A DNA stretch of 64,000 bases from Merluccius polli (GCA_030340625.1 JAOPHQ010006265.1:107501-171500), one strand, 5' to 3'. Counted from the stretch's first letter, positions 22,396-35,191 are shown. The notes: a model not told the origin generated them from the letters alone. Translations and numbers: made by a program.

Positions 22396-23014
22396 AGGAC
22401 TAACAACTCTCTTTTAAACGGCAGGCAGTCTACATTAAAACAAATGGGGGGGAAAAGGACTTCACCGTCGTATCGTAGTGGAAGTAGTAGGCTATCGTAG
22501 TGGAAATAGTTTTTATGATCTCCAGGGCTGGACTTTATCCATTGAATGTCATTTATTAAGCCTATAAAACATTCAGGATTTTCTCTAAGAGAAAGTGCAC
22601 ATTCGCTGTTTTGCTGCAGCGGGTCATATACACATTGATACTCTGGCTTAATTTTAATATAACTGCCGGCCGATTTGCTTCCACCTGTTTCCCGTCTCTT
22701 CATCCCCCCATCGGGCTGCAGAGCCACAGTATCACATTCCTATAGGCAGCAGCTATGTGCTCGGACAATAGCGCCTTTATGATGGCCTGTACACCTGAAC
22801 CAATCACACACGGCTATCAGCTACACGGCTTCCTGTCCATTCCAGTAACTGACCTGCAGTCAGTCACAAAGGCCTGCTGTGGGTCCCAGTGTCACAGGGT
22901 GCTTCTTGTTGGAAATAATCCCAAATTAATTTGACATTTGAGTGATCTTGACGGAAGCCATTAGTGCATAAATGAGCAAGAATTGCATTTTAATAACATT
23001 ATCGATTGAGAATA

Positions 23015-23277
23015 GCACAGAATACAGTATAACAGAACATAATAGAGTATATATATTCAGAACAATACAGTATAACAGAACATAATAGAGTATATATATT
23101 CAGAACAATACAGTATAACAGAACATAATAGAGTATATATATTCAGAACAATACAGAATAACAGAACATAATAGAGTATATATATTCAGAACAATACAGT
23201 ATAACAGAACATAATAGAGTATATATATTCAGAACAATACAGTATAACAGAACATAATAGAGTATATATATTCAGAA
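23015..23277. repeat. 43-bp minisatellite, six copies
   Basis: A unit acagtataacagaacataat plus agagtatatatattcagaac plus aat repeats with period 43 bp and very few differences, suggesting recent expansion. Confidence 0.93.
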
Positions 23278-23575
23278 AAGAGTCTAGACCATTTGTCTGT
23301 AGACAGTGCTTGTATGCCATGTATGTCTGGTTATACCCAAAAGCCAAATCTGCCCATTCGACACTTATTCTCTTAATTTTGCCCTTCATTTTACGAAAAT
23401 AGATTTATAATCAGAACCACTTTGTTATGGTCTTAATTGACCTATTTTTTGAGGCACAAATCATCAAACCCTAAATCTTTGGCCATTTATTTGTTGATGC
23501 GGGGGAATTAAAACTGATTGAATAAAGGAAGTACGTACATGCATATAAAAAAAAAAGCAGATACGTAACTGGATG

Positions 23576-23632
23576 TTATTAAGGAGTGAGGTCACTCCTA
23601 ATCTACAATTAGGAGTGACCACACTCTTAATT
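23576..23632. repeat. short inverted repeat (hairpin)
   Basis: attaaggagtgaggtcactc and its near-complement pair around a short loop (ctacaat), giving a stem of about 24 bp with mismatches. Probably a MITE remnant. Confidence 0.6.
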
Positions 23633-23720
23633 GACAAATGGTGCTAATCATAAGCCTGACCAATCACAAATCACTTGTTGCACACCCTTGGCTTTTCACA
23701 GCGTATCGTCGTAGCACAAA

Positions 23721-23875
23721 CACAGGTGTCCCTCATAACGCTATGGGTCTGCTGTTTTTATGTAGGGCACAGGTAGTAGACTAAACTAGTGAACTAGTGA
23801 CTAGTAAGTTTACTACCCGCGCCCTGGTGCATGAAATAAGCAGACCCATAATTACTGTTATGCGTGACACCTGTG
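23721..23875. mobile_element. palindromic MITE-like element
   Basis: CACAGGTGTCCCTCATAACG at the left is mirrored by the right end (gttatgcgtgacacctgtg), and internal parts (tatgggtctgct / agcagaccca; gtagtagactaaac / gtttactac) also pair. The 155-bp segment can fold on itself almost entirely. The central core is an actagtgaactagtgactagt repeat. Confidence 0.7.
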
Positions 23876-24077
23876 ACAAAAGGAATAAATTGAAATAATT
23901 GAAATAAAATTGACAAAATGCTCAATGTGTCCTTGCTGGTTGTTTCCCCTTTTGGATTCGGATGACCAGGGACTGACGAGGGGTTTTTACTGAAACTTAA
24001 ATATCCCTATTGTGAGAGTCCTCATATTTACAATAGACCACCAACAATACCAACATGTATACTTTACTGTGAGTTAG

Positions 24078-24081
<4 letters not shown>

Positions 24082-24145
<64 letters not shown>
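24082..24145. repeat. (GA)n microsatellite
   Basis: About 64 bp of GA followed by GAAA units. Confidence 0.95.
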
Positions 24146-24147
<2 letters not shown>

Positions 24148-24549
24148 AAGAAAGAAAGAAAAAGTGTTGTTTGCTGCACAAGGGTTCTGCTGCTTATTCC
24201 TTTGTGGTTGGTTGATCGAAATCAGTACTTAAACACACACACATGCAGACACATATGCATGCACACACACACCCACACAGCCCAATGGTGTGTTTTAGGG
24301 AATGTTTTCCTGACCACAGTGCTATGGCACTGTGAGTGGGTGAGTGAGTGGTGTGAGTGAATGGTTGCAACAGGAGAGATAAAGAATTTTCATTAACATC
24401 TGGTTAACAAAAGGAGGAACCAGGCATGGGGTTTCTCGGCAACCAGCTCTAAAATAAGAGAAGAGGAAACAACACATATGTGGTTTCTGAGTGGGTGGTG
24501 GTGGAAGTATGTGTGTGTGTGTGTGTTGGGTGGGAGTCTGTACCAGGGT

Positions 24550-25012
24550 ACGTACTTTGCACATTTTGTGTATCACACAAGCTTGTGTAGGGCTATTTGT
24601 GTATGCAAGGTGTGAGAGGTCATTAATTTGTGTGTTCCCTGTTTGTGTTTGTGTGTGCACATGTGTGTGTGTGTGTGTCACTGTCTGTAACTTCTTTTAC
24701 AACTTCCCAACATGTGCGTCTGCTTTCCTACACATCGTTTTAACCCAATCAACATCTGCCCGTAATGTCAATACTTTGCACATTTTGTGTATCACACAAG
24801 CTTGTGTAGGGCTATTTGTGTATGCAAGGTGTGAGAGCTCATGAATTTGTGTGTTCCCTGTTTGTGTTTGTGTGTGCGTGTGTACATGTGTGTGGGTTTG
24901 TGTACGTGTGTGTGCGTGTCACTGTCTGTAACTTTGTTTACAACTTCCGAACATGTGCATCTGCTTTCCTACACATCGTTTTAACCCAATCAACATCTGC
25001 CTGTAATGTCAA
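24550..25012. repeat. tandem duplication of about 220-235 bp
   Basis: tactttgcacattttgtgta begins at about 24553 and again at about 24772. The whole unit through caatcaacatctgcc(c/t)gtaa is repeated with about 95% identity by eye and a variable GT tract in the middle. Confidence 0.9.
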
Positions 25013-25394
25013 TGTCCCAGTGAATGTGTATGCATCGCATCACACCAAGTGATTAGTGGAAGTTTGCTCGTAGCTACGAATCATATGGCTGGAGGTATAT
25101 ACAAGACCTTTATGCGACCTCTCCGTTTGAACTGATTTTTTTTTTAAATATAAAACTGCAGCTTATATGTCAGCAATCTCCAGAGACCCCAAGTGGGGTC
25201 CCAACCCACAGGTTGGGAAACACTGCTCTAAGACAAGATACAATACACAGAAACATACTCTGTGTATACACCTGCAATGCAAGCATACACCTGTAACATA
25301 TACACAATGTTATATAGATTTTAAATAAATAAATATATGCCATGTAGTTGAGTCTTATTCAAAATGTCTTACAATCGTCTGAGTCCATATTCTC

Positions 25395-25470
25395 ATAGCA
25401 AGGTCGTCCAAGTGAGAATCGAACCCTAACCCTGGCAGTGTTAATACTCTACCAGTTGAGCTGGATAGAA
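25395..25470 (-). repeat. tRNA-like fragment (SINE head or tRNA pseudogene)
   Basis: On the minus strand the segment contains an A-box-like agctcaactggtagagtat and a B-box-like gggttcgattct at tRNA spacing. The acceptor stem does not obviously close, so I call it tRNA-derived rather than a functional tRNA. Confidence 0.5.
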
Positions 25471-26328
25471 CTAGTTTATAAATGTATATACTGCACATTA
25501 AAACAACTAGTAAAACCATTAGTAAAACACACCTAACATCTTACAAAATACACAGGCAACCACTATTTTTTCCAGTCTTGTGCTTCTTTGCAAAGTTTTT
25601 GGTAAACTCTGTTTATTATTTTTCAATGGAAAAAAAACATGACACACATTCAGCAAAAATACAACAAATTAAAATGACACATAAAACACAAGAGACAAAA
25701 TTACCCAAAAAAGAGCAGATAAATAAACATGCATAAATAATAATAATAATAATTAAAAAACAGACAAGTGTCAAAAGTGACAACAATTAAATGATAGCAA
25801 ATTGAGTTGAAATATAATTGTCAACCAAACAGGAAAGAGGAAAATATGTTAAAAAAAAAATTTAAAAAAAGAAAGAAAAAGAAGCATATTTCTAAATGAA
25901 AGCCTTTTGATCATGTTTTGCCTCATAGTTGTTTGTACTTTTCTGTTGCCTGCTTTATAAGACATCAAACAAGAGCTTGTTTGTAACATCTGAACCGTCA
26001 GTCAAAGGGTTTCAAGCGTGTGATTTAGAAGGGATGGACAAAAGAATGAATACGAGAAAAACAGCACAAGAAACTAATTGTTACTATCCGACACATGCTA
26101 AAATACTTCAAAAACACAGACATGCTGACTATCTAGATCTTTGTTAATTGATTGATATGGAATAAACAGTGATCCTATATAACCACAACTACTAATAATT
26201 ACACGCAACATCCTCCATATTAATGGAAAAGCGTATGCCTTGTTACAACACTCAATAAAATCACTTTTACCTGAGTGAGTTTGGAGGAAAAATCTCTACA
26301 CACAGAGTAGGTTATAATTTTACAGAAA

Positions 26329-26467
<139 letters not shown>

Positions 26468-27419
26468 TCACAGTGGGGCTGATTTGGGGCTTTGATCTGA
26501 ATGGTCAGCACTCACTGGTCAGGGAGCATGCAAATTAAGAGATGTGTGTGTGTGTGTGTGGGATGGGAGGAAGTCAACCAGGAGTTTATATATAGGAAAA
26601 GCACATTTGGCAAAAATGATGATTAATTTTGGCATGACAAACAATTCACCACAAGTATGAAGAAGAATGAGTTATTTTAGGTAGTGTGTCATTACATTTA
26701 TTTTTAAAGGTCCTGCAGACAACTTTCTAGCTTTAACGTATCAATATTAAGTAAATGTTGATTGCACAATGTAATGGCTACAAAATGATGATACCATTGG
26801 CGTTTAGATTGTTTTCCCTTAGCTTCCCTATAACCCTCGCTTTCACTATGCAGCTCTGTCTCCCACCGGTACGATCTCCCGGGAAAAATTAAGGCTCACT
26901 TTACGGCACAAAGAAAACGTGTCCATCATTGTGCGTGTAACCTATGGTTTCTCAACGGGGGTGGTACCGCCCCCTGGGGGGCGTTATAAACATTTTGGGG
27001 GGTGCTGGACGCGTGAGGGCTGGTATGGGGGCACTCAGGCACGAATGGGGGCGCCACAATTTGGCTTGTACAAAGTTCATTTGAACTCTACATTTTAAAC
27101 TTTAATGGTTTCCCAACTACAAATAAAGCTGCTGTGTGAGACCGAGAACCCGAGTCTGCTGCTTCCACTGCTGGGTAAAAGGGAGTAAACCCCGACGTCG
27201 CCCCTGGAGATCTCCCCTCTGCTCCCTGATCACGATCGGGCAAGCCGAGCAAGAATGGTCTCCATAGTAACGCCCAAACAAATCCACCACAGCAGCAGCG
27301 AAATCCGGGAAACACAAACGCTACTTTTGACAGCTGTCACCTCATCTTCGCGGGCTAAAACTTAAATAACCAATGAAAACGTACACAAGCACGATAATGT
27401 AACCACGTTTAATCACACA

Positions 27420-27745
27420 CAACAATACAATCAAAGAGGGATGCACCAAATATTTGGTAACCGAATATATTCGGCCGAATATTGCAAAAAAAAAGCCATA
27501 TTCGGTATTCGGTGGAATGAGTGAAAAACAAGGCCAAATATATATATTACATATTTAGCGCCGTGTTTTAATGACGCAAGCAAACAACGTGCAGTGACGC
27601 GGCGTGTTTTACTGACGCAATCAAAGAACGTGCAGTGACGCGGTAATAAACAAAGATGTCGGCAGTGTGGAGATATTTCAAAGTTACGGAGAACGAAAAA
27701 AGAATTGCGGTTTGCAGCCGAAATATAAAGTATAGTATAAGTAAG
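27420..27745 (+). pseudogene. 5' end of a ZBED-type hAT transposase element, truncated
   Basis: gagggatgcaccaaatattt followed by ggtaaccgaat/attcggccgaat is a typical 5' terminus of a fish hAT family. From 27656 the frame MSAVWRYFKVTENEKRIAVC resembles the N-terminal start of a BED-type zinc-finger transposase. The frame breaks within about 25 codons and the rest is missing, so no protein is expected. Confidence 0.6.
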
Positions 27746-27754
27746 GAATAATGC

Positions 27755-28010
27755 CTGACAAAATGAATGGACTTCGTGGAAGCAACCGTCCTCTGCTTCG
27801 CGTCGGACGGTTCACACCTCCGCGTCATCCATTCATTTCTGTTAATGGACACCTATATCCTGCTTATACCATGGTCACTTATGAAAGAAAGAAATATTTA
27901 ATCAATTAATAATACTTTAATGCGTTTTAGAGTTAAAATCGTGAGTTTTTTTTTAAAAAATTTACAAGTCGAGCGGACTATTTAATATCTTATATAACCT
28001 ATCCTATTTA
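27755..28010 (-). repeat. palindromic repeat family, copy 2 (reverse)
   Basis: Reverse-oriented copy of the family seen at 54684-55088, with the tcatccattcatttctgtta and atttacaagtcgagcggact blocks. It lies inside the hAT element 26943-28445. Confidence 0.75.
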
Positions 28011-28453
28011 ATATTTTATATCACATTACAACTAAAATAACATTTCCATGTTGTTTACCAGTTTCTCCAGTTAAGTAATGTACAAACATGACCTATTATG
28101 TCTCAAAAACATACATTTTGGAGGCAATGTTTAAAATCAATGCTTTAATTTCCTGTAAAATGGTCAGATTTGCTCAGCAACACATCAAGTTGTTGGGGGC
28201 ATAAATACAGCTCCAATCCAATAAAAACAGAGATTTTAAAGCAAAACAATGGCTTCTCTCATCATAAAACCTGATGTCAGTTGAAGTCCTCCAGTCTTAA
28301 CACACTGTTTACCACAAGAACACTTAAAGCACCAGCACCCTGTAGTTTTTGGGGGTTTTTTTGTAAGGGGGGGGGGGGGGGGGGGGGTACGAGGATCATG
28401 GAATGGTCAGGGGGGCATTTGTTCAAAAAAGGTTGAGAACCACTGGTGTAACC

Positions 28454-30185
28454 AAACCAGGAGGAATATCGCTTTTGTTTACCGGTAGCTATCGGTAGCT
28501 ATCCCCATTAGCTATCCCCAGTAGGGGAAATGGCGGACGGTGGAACAACCGTAAAGTCAAGTAAAGCCAATCTGATGACACTACTTATATCTGTGTATGC
28601 TACATTTTTGCATTGGGTATACTACCTGAATAAACCTCATGTCACGACTCGCCAGGTGATCCAGTCAGGCTACCAACCCAGTTCGCTTTTCTCAACACAT
28701 ACTAAATAATTTGTATCTGCTTTTTAGGTCTCCATTATAGACTAAATAATTTGAATAAACTCACGGTTTTCCTCCTAATGTTTTCTTCTACTCCACGCCG
28801 ACGCCAACCCCTACTGCCGATACTTGTTTGTGCAAAGTAATACTCAAACTATGGTATTACTATGAAATGCACATCATTAAAATAGCTTTTGCCTGTTCCC
28901 AAATAAAATGATGTTAATTTAACTTTATCTCCTCAGTGAACAGCTTCTTTCTTTCTTATTTCCAAAGTGTTGATAGTTTATTTCGCTGAGATTTCCAAAC
29001 AAATGCTTGTGTTGTTTGTGGTTGCTAGTTTCTGAGGAAATGGAAAGCGATCCAGTTTGTCTTTGTGACAGCGGCCCAAATATAATACCACTTGGAAACG
29101 CTAGGGTGGGAAAAGTTGAAAAGTTGTTTTTGAGTGGGAATGGAAATTTACAATACAATCCATTTGTTTGCCAATAACATATTTACAGATTACCGCCTTC
29201 AGCAACATGATTGATCGAAACAAATATGATGCGAAAAAAAGTGAAATGCCCCATTAACCCAGATTTGAACATATGATTGCCATTGTGTTACTATTACTTA
29301 CTATTACACGAGTACAAGATGTCCTTTTATTCTTGTGATTGGGACCACGTCAAAGAAGTCGAGTTGTTATCTCTTATTGAGATAACAACTTTTGTGAAAC
29401 TCGAGATAACAAAGATGATTACTTCTTTATCACGAGAAAAAAAAGAGAATTATTTCATTATCATGGGAAACGGAGGAAATAAAAAAAGTGAATGCATGGG
29501 CGTACCGAAGCCGAGAGCTGCCATGGGTGGCATAATATTTTTGATGAATGAATTAATACGTTATCCCAGGATAACGTGATGAGACGTCGTTCTTCCTTTT
29601 AAAATAAAAGCACATCCACGGCAACACGCTTTCTATGAACCTTTTTAAACATATTTATAGCCTATTATCAACGATATTATTGTGAATTCATTATTTGGTT
29701 GTGTTAACATTTATATTATTTAAGTAGTAGTATAATTTTGCCTGGATATTATTTACTATAAAAACTGCTTGGACGGATCCGAGTCCCACAACAAGATGAA
29801 CAGGTCATTGTCCAGTCGTCACTCCCACTGACATAACTCAACCATTCATACACATGTTGTAAATATGTATATAATATAATTTAGTCTTTCGCAAAGCAAC
29901 AATCAAAACTTTAAAAAACTACAAAGATTCAGTGTATCAGTGTATTGTTTGTATATGTGTATAGCGCAGTCAGAAATCCACTGGGGGGGGGCATTTTGCC
30001 CCTAAAAAAAATATGATTTCCCTCAAAATTGGAATGAAATTAAATGCCCTCATAAAATACAGTGTTAACTTCTGTATTTGACTGTGTATTTGCAAAGCGT
30101 GTCAGGATTTTGTTCCCTGGATTTTGCAAAGTGCGAATGGCTGAAATTAAAGACCTATATCCTGTTTGTCCCAAGCCTGGTGACC
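28454..30185. other. intergenic, old repeat debris
   Basis: No gene. The segment 28960-29125 (gtgttgtttgtggttgctag, ctagggtgggaaaagttg) matches the right half of the MITE at 46860-47190, and 26717-26942 matches its left half, so the DNA between them was inserted or diverged later. Short inverted repeats (gagttgttatctc / gagataacaac) occur near 29355-29395. Confidence 0.5.
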
Positions 30186-30445
30186 ATCTGAAAAACCTCC
30201 CGATGCTCCTAATTTAAAATGTTGTATAAAAGTCACCGAAATGAAGGCACTCACCACTTTCTATAATCCCTGTTGTTATGACGGCACTCTTAGAATTATT
30301 TGAAATGTCTTCATTTGTTCACAATAAACAAAAACTAAATTCTCACCGAAATGACAACACTAGCATGTGCCTTCATTTCGGTGACTTTTGTAAAAAAAAA
30401 AAAAAAAAAGTTAGGAGCATTGAGAGGTTTTTCGGACGGGCTTAA
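30186..30445. mobile_element. palindromic MITE-like element
   Basis: aaaacctcccgatgctccta at the left pairs with taggagcattgagaggtttt at the right, and the inner segments aaaagtcaccgaaatgaagg / ccttcatttcggtgactttt also pair. No target duplication was read. Confidence 0.7.
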
Positions 30446-30659
30446 CATGGATCGCAACAGAGATATGTCCCTTCAGGGGTTCTGTCCATCAAGTTATTAC
30501 AAGAATATTACAATGGTGAAGAGATTCATACGAAGCCAGGAATAGATATTTCTTGAATGGAAGAAAGTCCATGAAAGTAAATATAGTAATGAAACTCATT
30601 AAGAAATAAAGGAACCTCCCGTTGCGGTTTGACAAAGAAAAAAAAATTGTGCTAGCAAG

Positions 30660-31175
30660 TAGTGGTGTGCGATACTGCATATTTTGGTATCGATCCGATA
30701 CCCAGTAAATACGGGCCAGTATCGCCGATATCGATACCGATACCGATACTTTTCAATAAATAAGGTGGATGCGTAATTGAATTGCTAAATCTCAATTAAT
30801 TTTCATGACCTTAAGTGTTTTTGTGATGTTTCCTTTTTTCTTATTAAATAGTTAAAACCTAGGACAGAATGAGAACAAAGTTTATAATTAAATAGAAAAT
30901 GCTTTATTATCAAGTTTTTTGCTTTGCGTCACGTGACTCGCGTGACGGCGCAACATCTAAACACAAGAGGAGGGGAGCAAAGTGTGCCTGCTCTGTGCTG
31001 ACACAGCGGCTGGCGAGTTCGGTGACCGCTGTTTCCTCTTTGCCGAAACCGCAGCATTGCAAACAAGAGCGGAACTTAAAGTAAAGAATCGATCCCAACA
31101 GGCTAGCATCGATCCGATACCGATACTGACTTGGTATCGATACTATCGATATTTGGATCGATCCGCCCACCACTA
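30660..31175. mobile_element. 516-bp hAT-like MITE with 8-bp TSD CTAGCAAG
   Basis: Ends TAGTGGTGTGCGATA and, on the opposite strand, TAGTGGTGGGCGGAT are inverted. CTAGCAAG is duplicated at 30652-30659 and 31176-31183. GATACC/GATCGAT-rich subterminal arrays occur at both ends. The interior has no transposase. It lies just upstream of the gypsy gag start. Confidence 0.9.
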
Positions 31176-31630
31176 CTAGCAAGTATCAGAAAAGGAAAAC
31201 TTGGTGGCGCTCAGCTGCCCTCTAGCAGTAAATAAAATAACTGGCCATTCTAAAGGTAAAACTAAATCTAATGAAGGAATAAAGAAAGAAAATGGCTACT
31301 ATTGGACCGGTACCAGAGTTTGATCTAGTAAAAGAAGATTTTGAGTCTTATCTGGAATGAGAGATGGTTGGCAGTAAATAACATAGAGGATGAGAAAAAT
31401 AGCTGTTTTTCTCAGTGTATTGGGTCCAACCGGTGTGGAATGGATAATCATCAGCCAAGTGTAGCTATATCAATGAGAAATGCCACAACTGTGGAAAAAC
31501 AGAGAGAGTTTGTAAAAGTACAAAACACACAGGAAGTGCTCACATTGTGTCAAAGGAAGGTGATATCAAGACAGTTGACCAATTCACAATATACAGCTGT
31601 AGTACAAAGATAGAACATATGTGTATACAT

Positions 31631-32962
31631 CAGTGGCGGCTGGTGGTCAACATTTTTGGTGAAGCAAACCCCGTCGACCGACGCACGGAAACGAGCGCAC
31701 ACCTAACCCCCCACCTAACCCCCACCCCTGGGTAACATAACTGGAAAGGAAAGACATCCAGGCTACCTTTTCTTTCCCTAAACTGTTCACCTCCAATTTC
31801 TGCTGTACTGCATTCTGATGTCCTCTCTCTCCTGTTCTTCCATCCAGACAGTTAGAGTTAAATCACTACAAAATATGAAAATATTAGTTGTTGTAAAGAT
31901 GTTACATAGAGGTTATTTACGAGGTACTGTATTGTTTACTTCAATTAATACATTGTTGTTGGTCACTGACAGAGCTGTATTGTTAAATTGTCCCTTTATT
32001 TTTAACTTAACATTATAAAGCTTAAGTGAAGTAACCACCTTGCTAGGCCACAAGAAAACATGCCAAAACCTATCTCTCACCTTGTAGTTAAATTCTGCCC
32101 TCCCGGCGAAGTGGACAATAACTCAAAGACGCTATGGCCACGTTGCTTGGCAACGCCTGCATACGGGAGATATTAAATAGTCCGCTCGACTTGTACAAAT
32201 AAAAAAAAGCTCACGATTTTAACTCTAAAACACATTAAAGTATTATTAATTGATTAGATATTATATGAATGGACTTAGCAGACTTCGCGTGAACCGTCCT
32301 CCGCGGTTCACGCCTCCGCGTCGTCCATTCATTTCTGTTAATGGACACCTCGTCGGGCATTATCCCTTACATACCAGCTGGGAGTTCCTTCTAAGGATTT
32401 AACTGTTCTCCTTTCAATTGCAACAAATGCCAAGTTTTGCAGACGCAGAAAAAAATGTGTATCTTATTAAATTAATGTTCAACATATTATGTATGTACAA
32501 AAACCCCCCCCAATATGTATGTTCGTCAGTCGTCACTGTCAAAGTCAGTTCACGATAGCTGCCTAATGAAGGCGGTGACTGGCCAGAGTGTTGTGTCAAT
32601 CAAATTCTACCCTATCGGTCACTGCTTCACGGGTGGGACTTTCTGCCATAAGGATCAATTGAAACAGAAAAAAACCACGAGCCGCCTGGGTTTCACTCGA
32701 TTTACATTGAAGTCAATGGGAAAAGTGACATATGGTGGTGAAGCAGAAGGAACGTCTGCTTCACTGTAATTATCTGTTCCACCGCGGGTGGCGCTGTTGT
32801 CACTCACAGAATTGATTTCAGGAAAACAGCTCGTCTTACTGACTTTATTTCTGTTTCAAAGCACTGAAAATGGGATTATTGTAAGATTATTATTTTTATT
32901 TTTTTTAACTTTTTTTTTGGTGAAGCACTGCTTCACCTGTAGTCTTATAGAAGCCTCCACTG
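31631..32962. mobile_element. hAT-like element with 8-bp TSD GTATACAT
   Basis: Left end CAGTGGCGGCTGGTGG, right end (opposite strand) CAGTGGAGGCTTCTATAAG. GTATACAT is present at 31623-31630 and 32963-32970. 1332 bp, with no intact transposase. The conserved interior includes gaagcactgcttcacc. It contains a copy of the palindromic repeat family at about 32125-32380. Confidence 0.87.
32125..32380 (+). repeat. palindromic repeat family, copy 3
   Basis: cgctatggccacgttgcttg through gacacctcgtcgggcattat and cccttaca, nearly identical to parts of 54684-55088. Lies inside the hAT element 31631-32962. Confidence 0.8.
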
Positions 32963-33651
32963 GTATACATATATATATATATATATAGAGTTGTATACTG
33001 GTGCTTCAGTCTCCATAGTGCCTGAGAACGTCTACAGAGAAAGGCTGAACCACTGTCCTCTCCAGCCAACAGCCACTGCCTCTCATCGTCATGAAAGGTG
33101 AGACAGCCTTGATAGGCTGTAACTGGCTGAAAAACATGAAACTGAATAGGGAAAAAAATATTCAGTGTGAAATGTGACACACCAGTGAGCCTACTCTCAC
33201 GGCCTGGATAAACACAAGGAACTGTTTAAGGATGGCTATGGCAAAAGACAGGGTTTCCAAGTGAAGGTCAGAGATGGACCCAAGCCAAGCCCTTCCCCTA
33301 TGCTTTAAAGGAGGCTAAGAAGAGGGAAGAGGGAACGAGAACGTCTGGAAAAGATTGACATCACAAAAGTGAACGGGAGTGACTGGGCTGCACCTATTGT
33401 AGTAGTCCCAAAGGAAGACGAGACTGAGACTGTGTGGAGACTACAAGGTCACAGTCAATCGCTGTATTCTACAGGAAGAATACCCACTGCCTGAAGTGGA
33501 TGATCTGTTTGCCACTCTGGCTGGTGGTTAAGTTTTAGTAAGCTTGACTTTTCAGTAAGCTTGACGTCGTTAGCTTAACAGCAGCTACGTTTTGACCCCG
33601 AGTATCTGGTCATCAACACGCGCAGGGGTTTTCAAGTACCATTGTCTAGCC

Positions 33652-34694
33652 CAAGGGTTCCCAAACTTTTCAACCCGCGACCCCCAAAATAACGGTGCCA
33701 GAGACTGGCGACCCCCACCATCCCCGGATGTGACTGAAAAAAAAAAAAATGTGCGCACAGGCCATACGCACTAGGCTCATCCAAACACGGGCTTAACGAC
33801 AACACAAAAGAACAGAGCAGCCTGTTATGATTTTACATATAGAAATTTACTGTTTGATAAAAGCAGAATACGTCAGTCAAAATAAGATCTATGTACACAG
33901 GAGGGCATAGTATTACTGTCAAACTATTATGTGCAAACTTAACTTTAACTTTACTATAACATTAACTTTACCTTAACTTTACTATAACATAACTTTCATT
34001 TCCATTTGAACAGAAGAATATCTCTGGGTAATATCCACAAACTGTTGTAAACATATGTACATTGTTGCTGGCAACTAAATTTCAGCTAATGAGATGGATG
34101 CGCGCTATGCGCGGAACACAGCAGGTCAATTCTCGGTTTAATTGCGGAGACGGCCACACGGAGATCATCCTCCACATTTAGACGTGATCTGTATTTATTT
34201 TTAATATACGTCAGAGAAAGTTTTTTCGCACAGGTATGTGGAGCCAAACGGCGTCAGTACGTCCATCGCGGCCTTGGACAGCTGTGGATATTCCCTCTCG
34301 ACTGAAATCCAGAACTCAGCAAGCGTCTTCGAATTAAAATCTGTCTTTAAAGTGCGGTCACACGACAGCTCAACCAGTGCGTCCTCCATGCCGGCTGACA
34401 GATGACTTGCAGTGGTTACAGTGAATGGCGATCTTATCCAGTCATGTTGTTCCGGAGCCGTCCGATGATGCCATTAAAATGCATCAATTGTTTTAACCCG
34501 TTCATTTTTGTGTAATGAATTAATCTTAATTAACGTGTTAAAGTCCCGGCCCTAATTATAATTTGAACTACCATGTTTTATAATTTTTACAACTATGGCT
34601 GATTTTTTTTTTTTTTTAAAATGTATGTGATTTATGAAAATCATTTCGCGACCCACCCCTCGGCGTCCCGCGACCCCCACTTTGGGAACCACTG
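33652..34694. mobile_element. hAT element (Charlie/ZBED type) with 8-bp TSD GTCTAGCC
   Basis: Left end CAAGGGTTCCCAAAC and right end ggaaccactg pair as hAT termini, with GCGACCCCCA subterminal motifs at both ends. GTCTAGCC flanks it at 33644-33651 and 34695-34702. It contains the C-terminal piece of a transposase on the minus strand (34389-34201). Confidence 0.9.
34201..34389 (-). pseudogene. hAT transposase C-terminal dimerisation domain fragment
   Basis: 62 codons on the minus strand read a recognisable hATC segment: LVELSCDRTLK, FWISVEREYPQLS, then PFGSTYLCEKTFS. The last is the classic hAT motif (FxTTYxCExxFS). The rest of the transposase is absent and the frame runs into stops, so it is a relic of an autonomous ZBED/Charlie-like element. 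Confidence 0.85.
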
Positions 34695-34702
34695 GTCTAG
34701 CC

Positions 34703-35094
34703 CACATGTGGCAAATACAAGGCCCGGGGGCCAAATCAGGCCCTCGGCCAAATTCTATCCAGCCCGCACAATCATTTGAGTTTTCAATACATCTTGGCCT
34801 GCATCTTTAACTCCGGCCATGTGTGGCACTACAAGTCCCAGCCAGGGACGCAGCTACCTACTTTCTGAGGGGTATGCAGACACATGGGGGGGTGCATTTT
34901 TTTTAGGCCCCCCTAAAAGGCCCCCCACAGGCACCCCTGTGCCTCAGAAAGAAAGGCGCGCCCCCGCCTCATGGCCTAATTTTCCATCGGCAACGCTGTA
35001 ACCTCAAGAGGAAACTATGCGGCCATGCGAGCCATGCGATTCATCACAATTACTACTTAATGTATCACCTCCTGTGGTATTCATTATAAGAGTT

Positions 35095-35130
<36 letters not shown>

Positions 35131-35191
35131 CCTCAAAGCTGTTATCATTTTTGGATGTGGCCCCTGCATAGATTGATTTTTGACACCCCTG
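34703..35191. mobile_element. hAT-like MITE sharing the TSD GTCTAGCC with its neighbour
   Basis: Starts cacatgtggcaaatacaagg and ends with tttttgacacccctg (opposite strand CAGGGGTGTCAAAAA). GTCTAGCC precedes (34695-34702) and follows it (35192-35199). Contains a (TA)n tract at about 35098-35127. Confidence 0.85.

Larger units (their letters stand above)
26943..28445. mobile_element. hAT element with 8-bp TSD GTGTAACC, containing further insertions
   Basis: Left end tatggtttctcaacg and right end ggttgagaaccactg are inverted. GTGTAACC flanks both sides (26935-26942, 28446-28453). TGGTTCTCAAC-type ends are typical of hAT (Charlie-like) elements. The interior contains a ZBED-type hAT start region (27420-27745) and a reverse copy of the palindromic repeat family (27755-28010). 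Confidence 0.87.

Noticed and set aside
25395..25470. Functional tRNA gene
   Set aside because: A and B boxes are recognisable but the stems do not close convincingly and there is no terminator-like T run in place.
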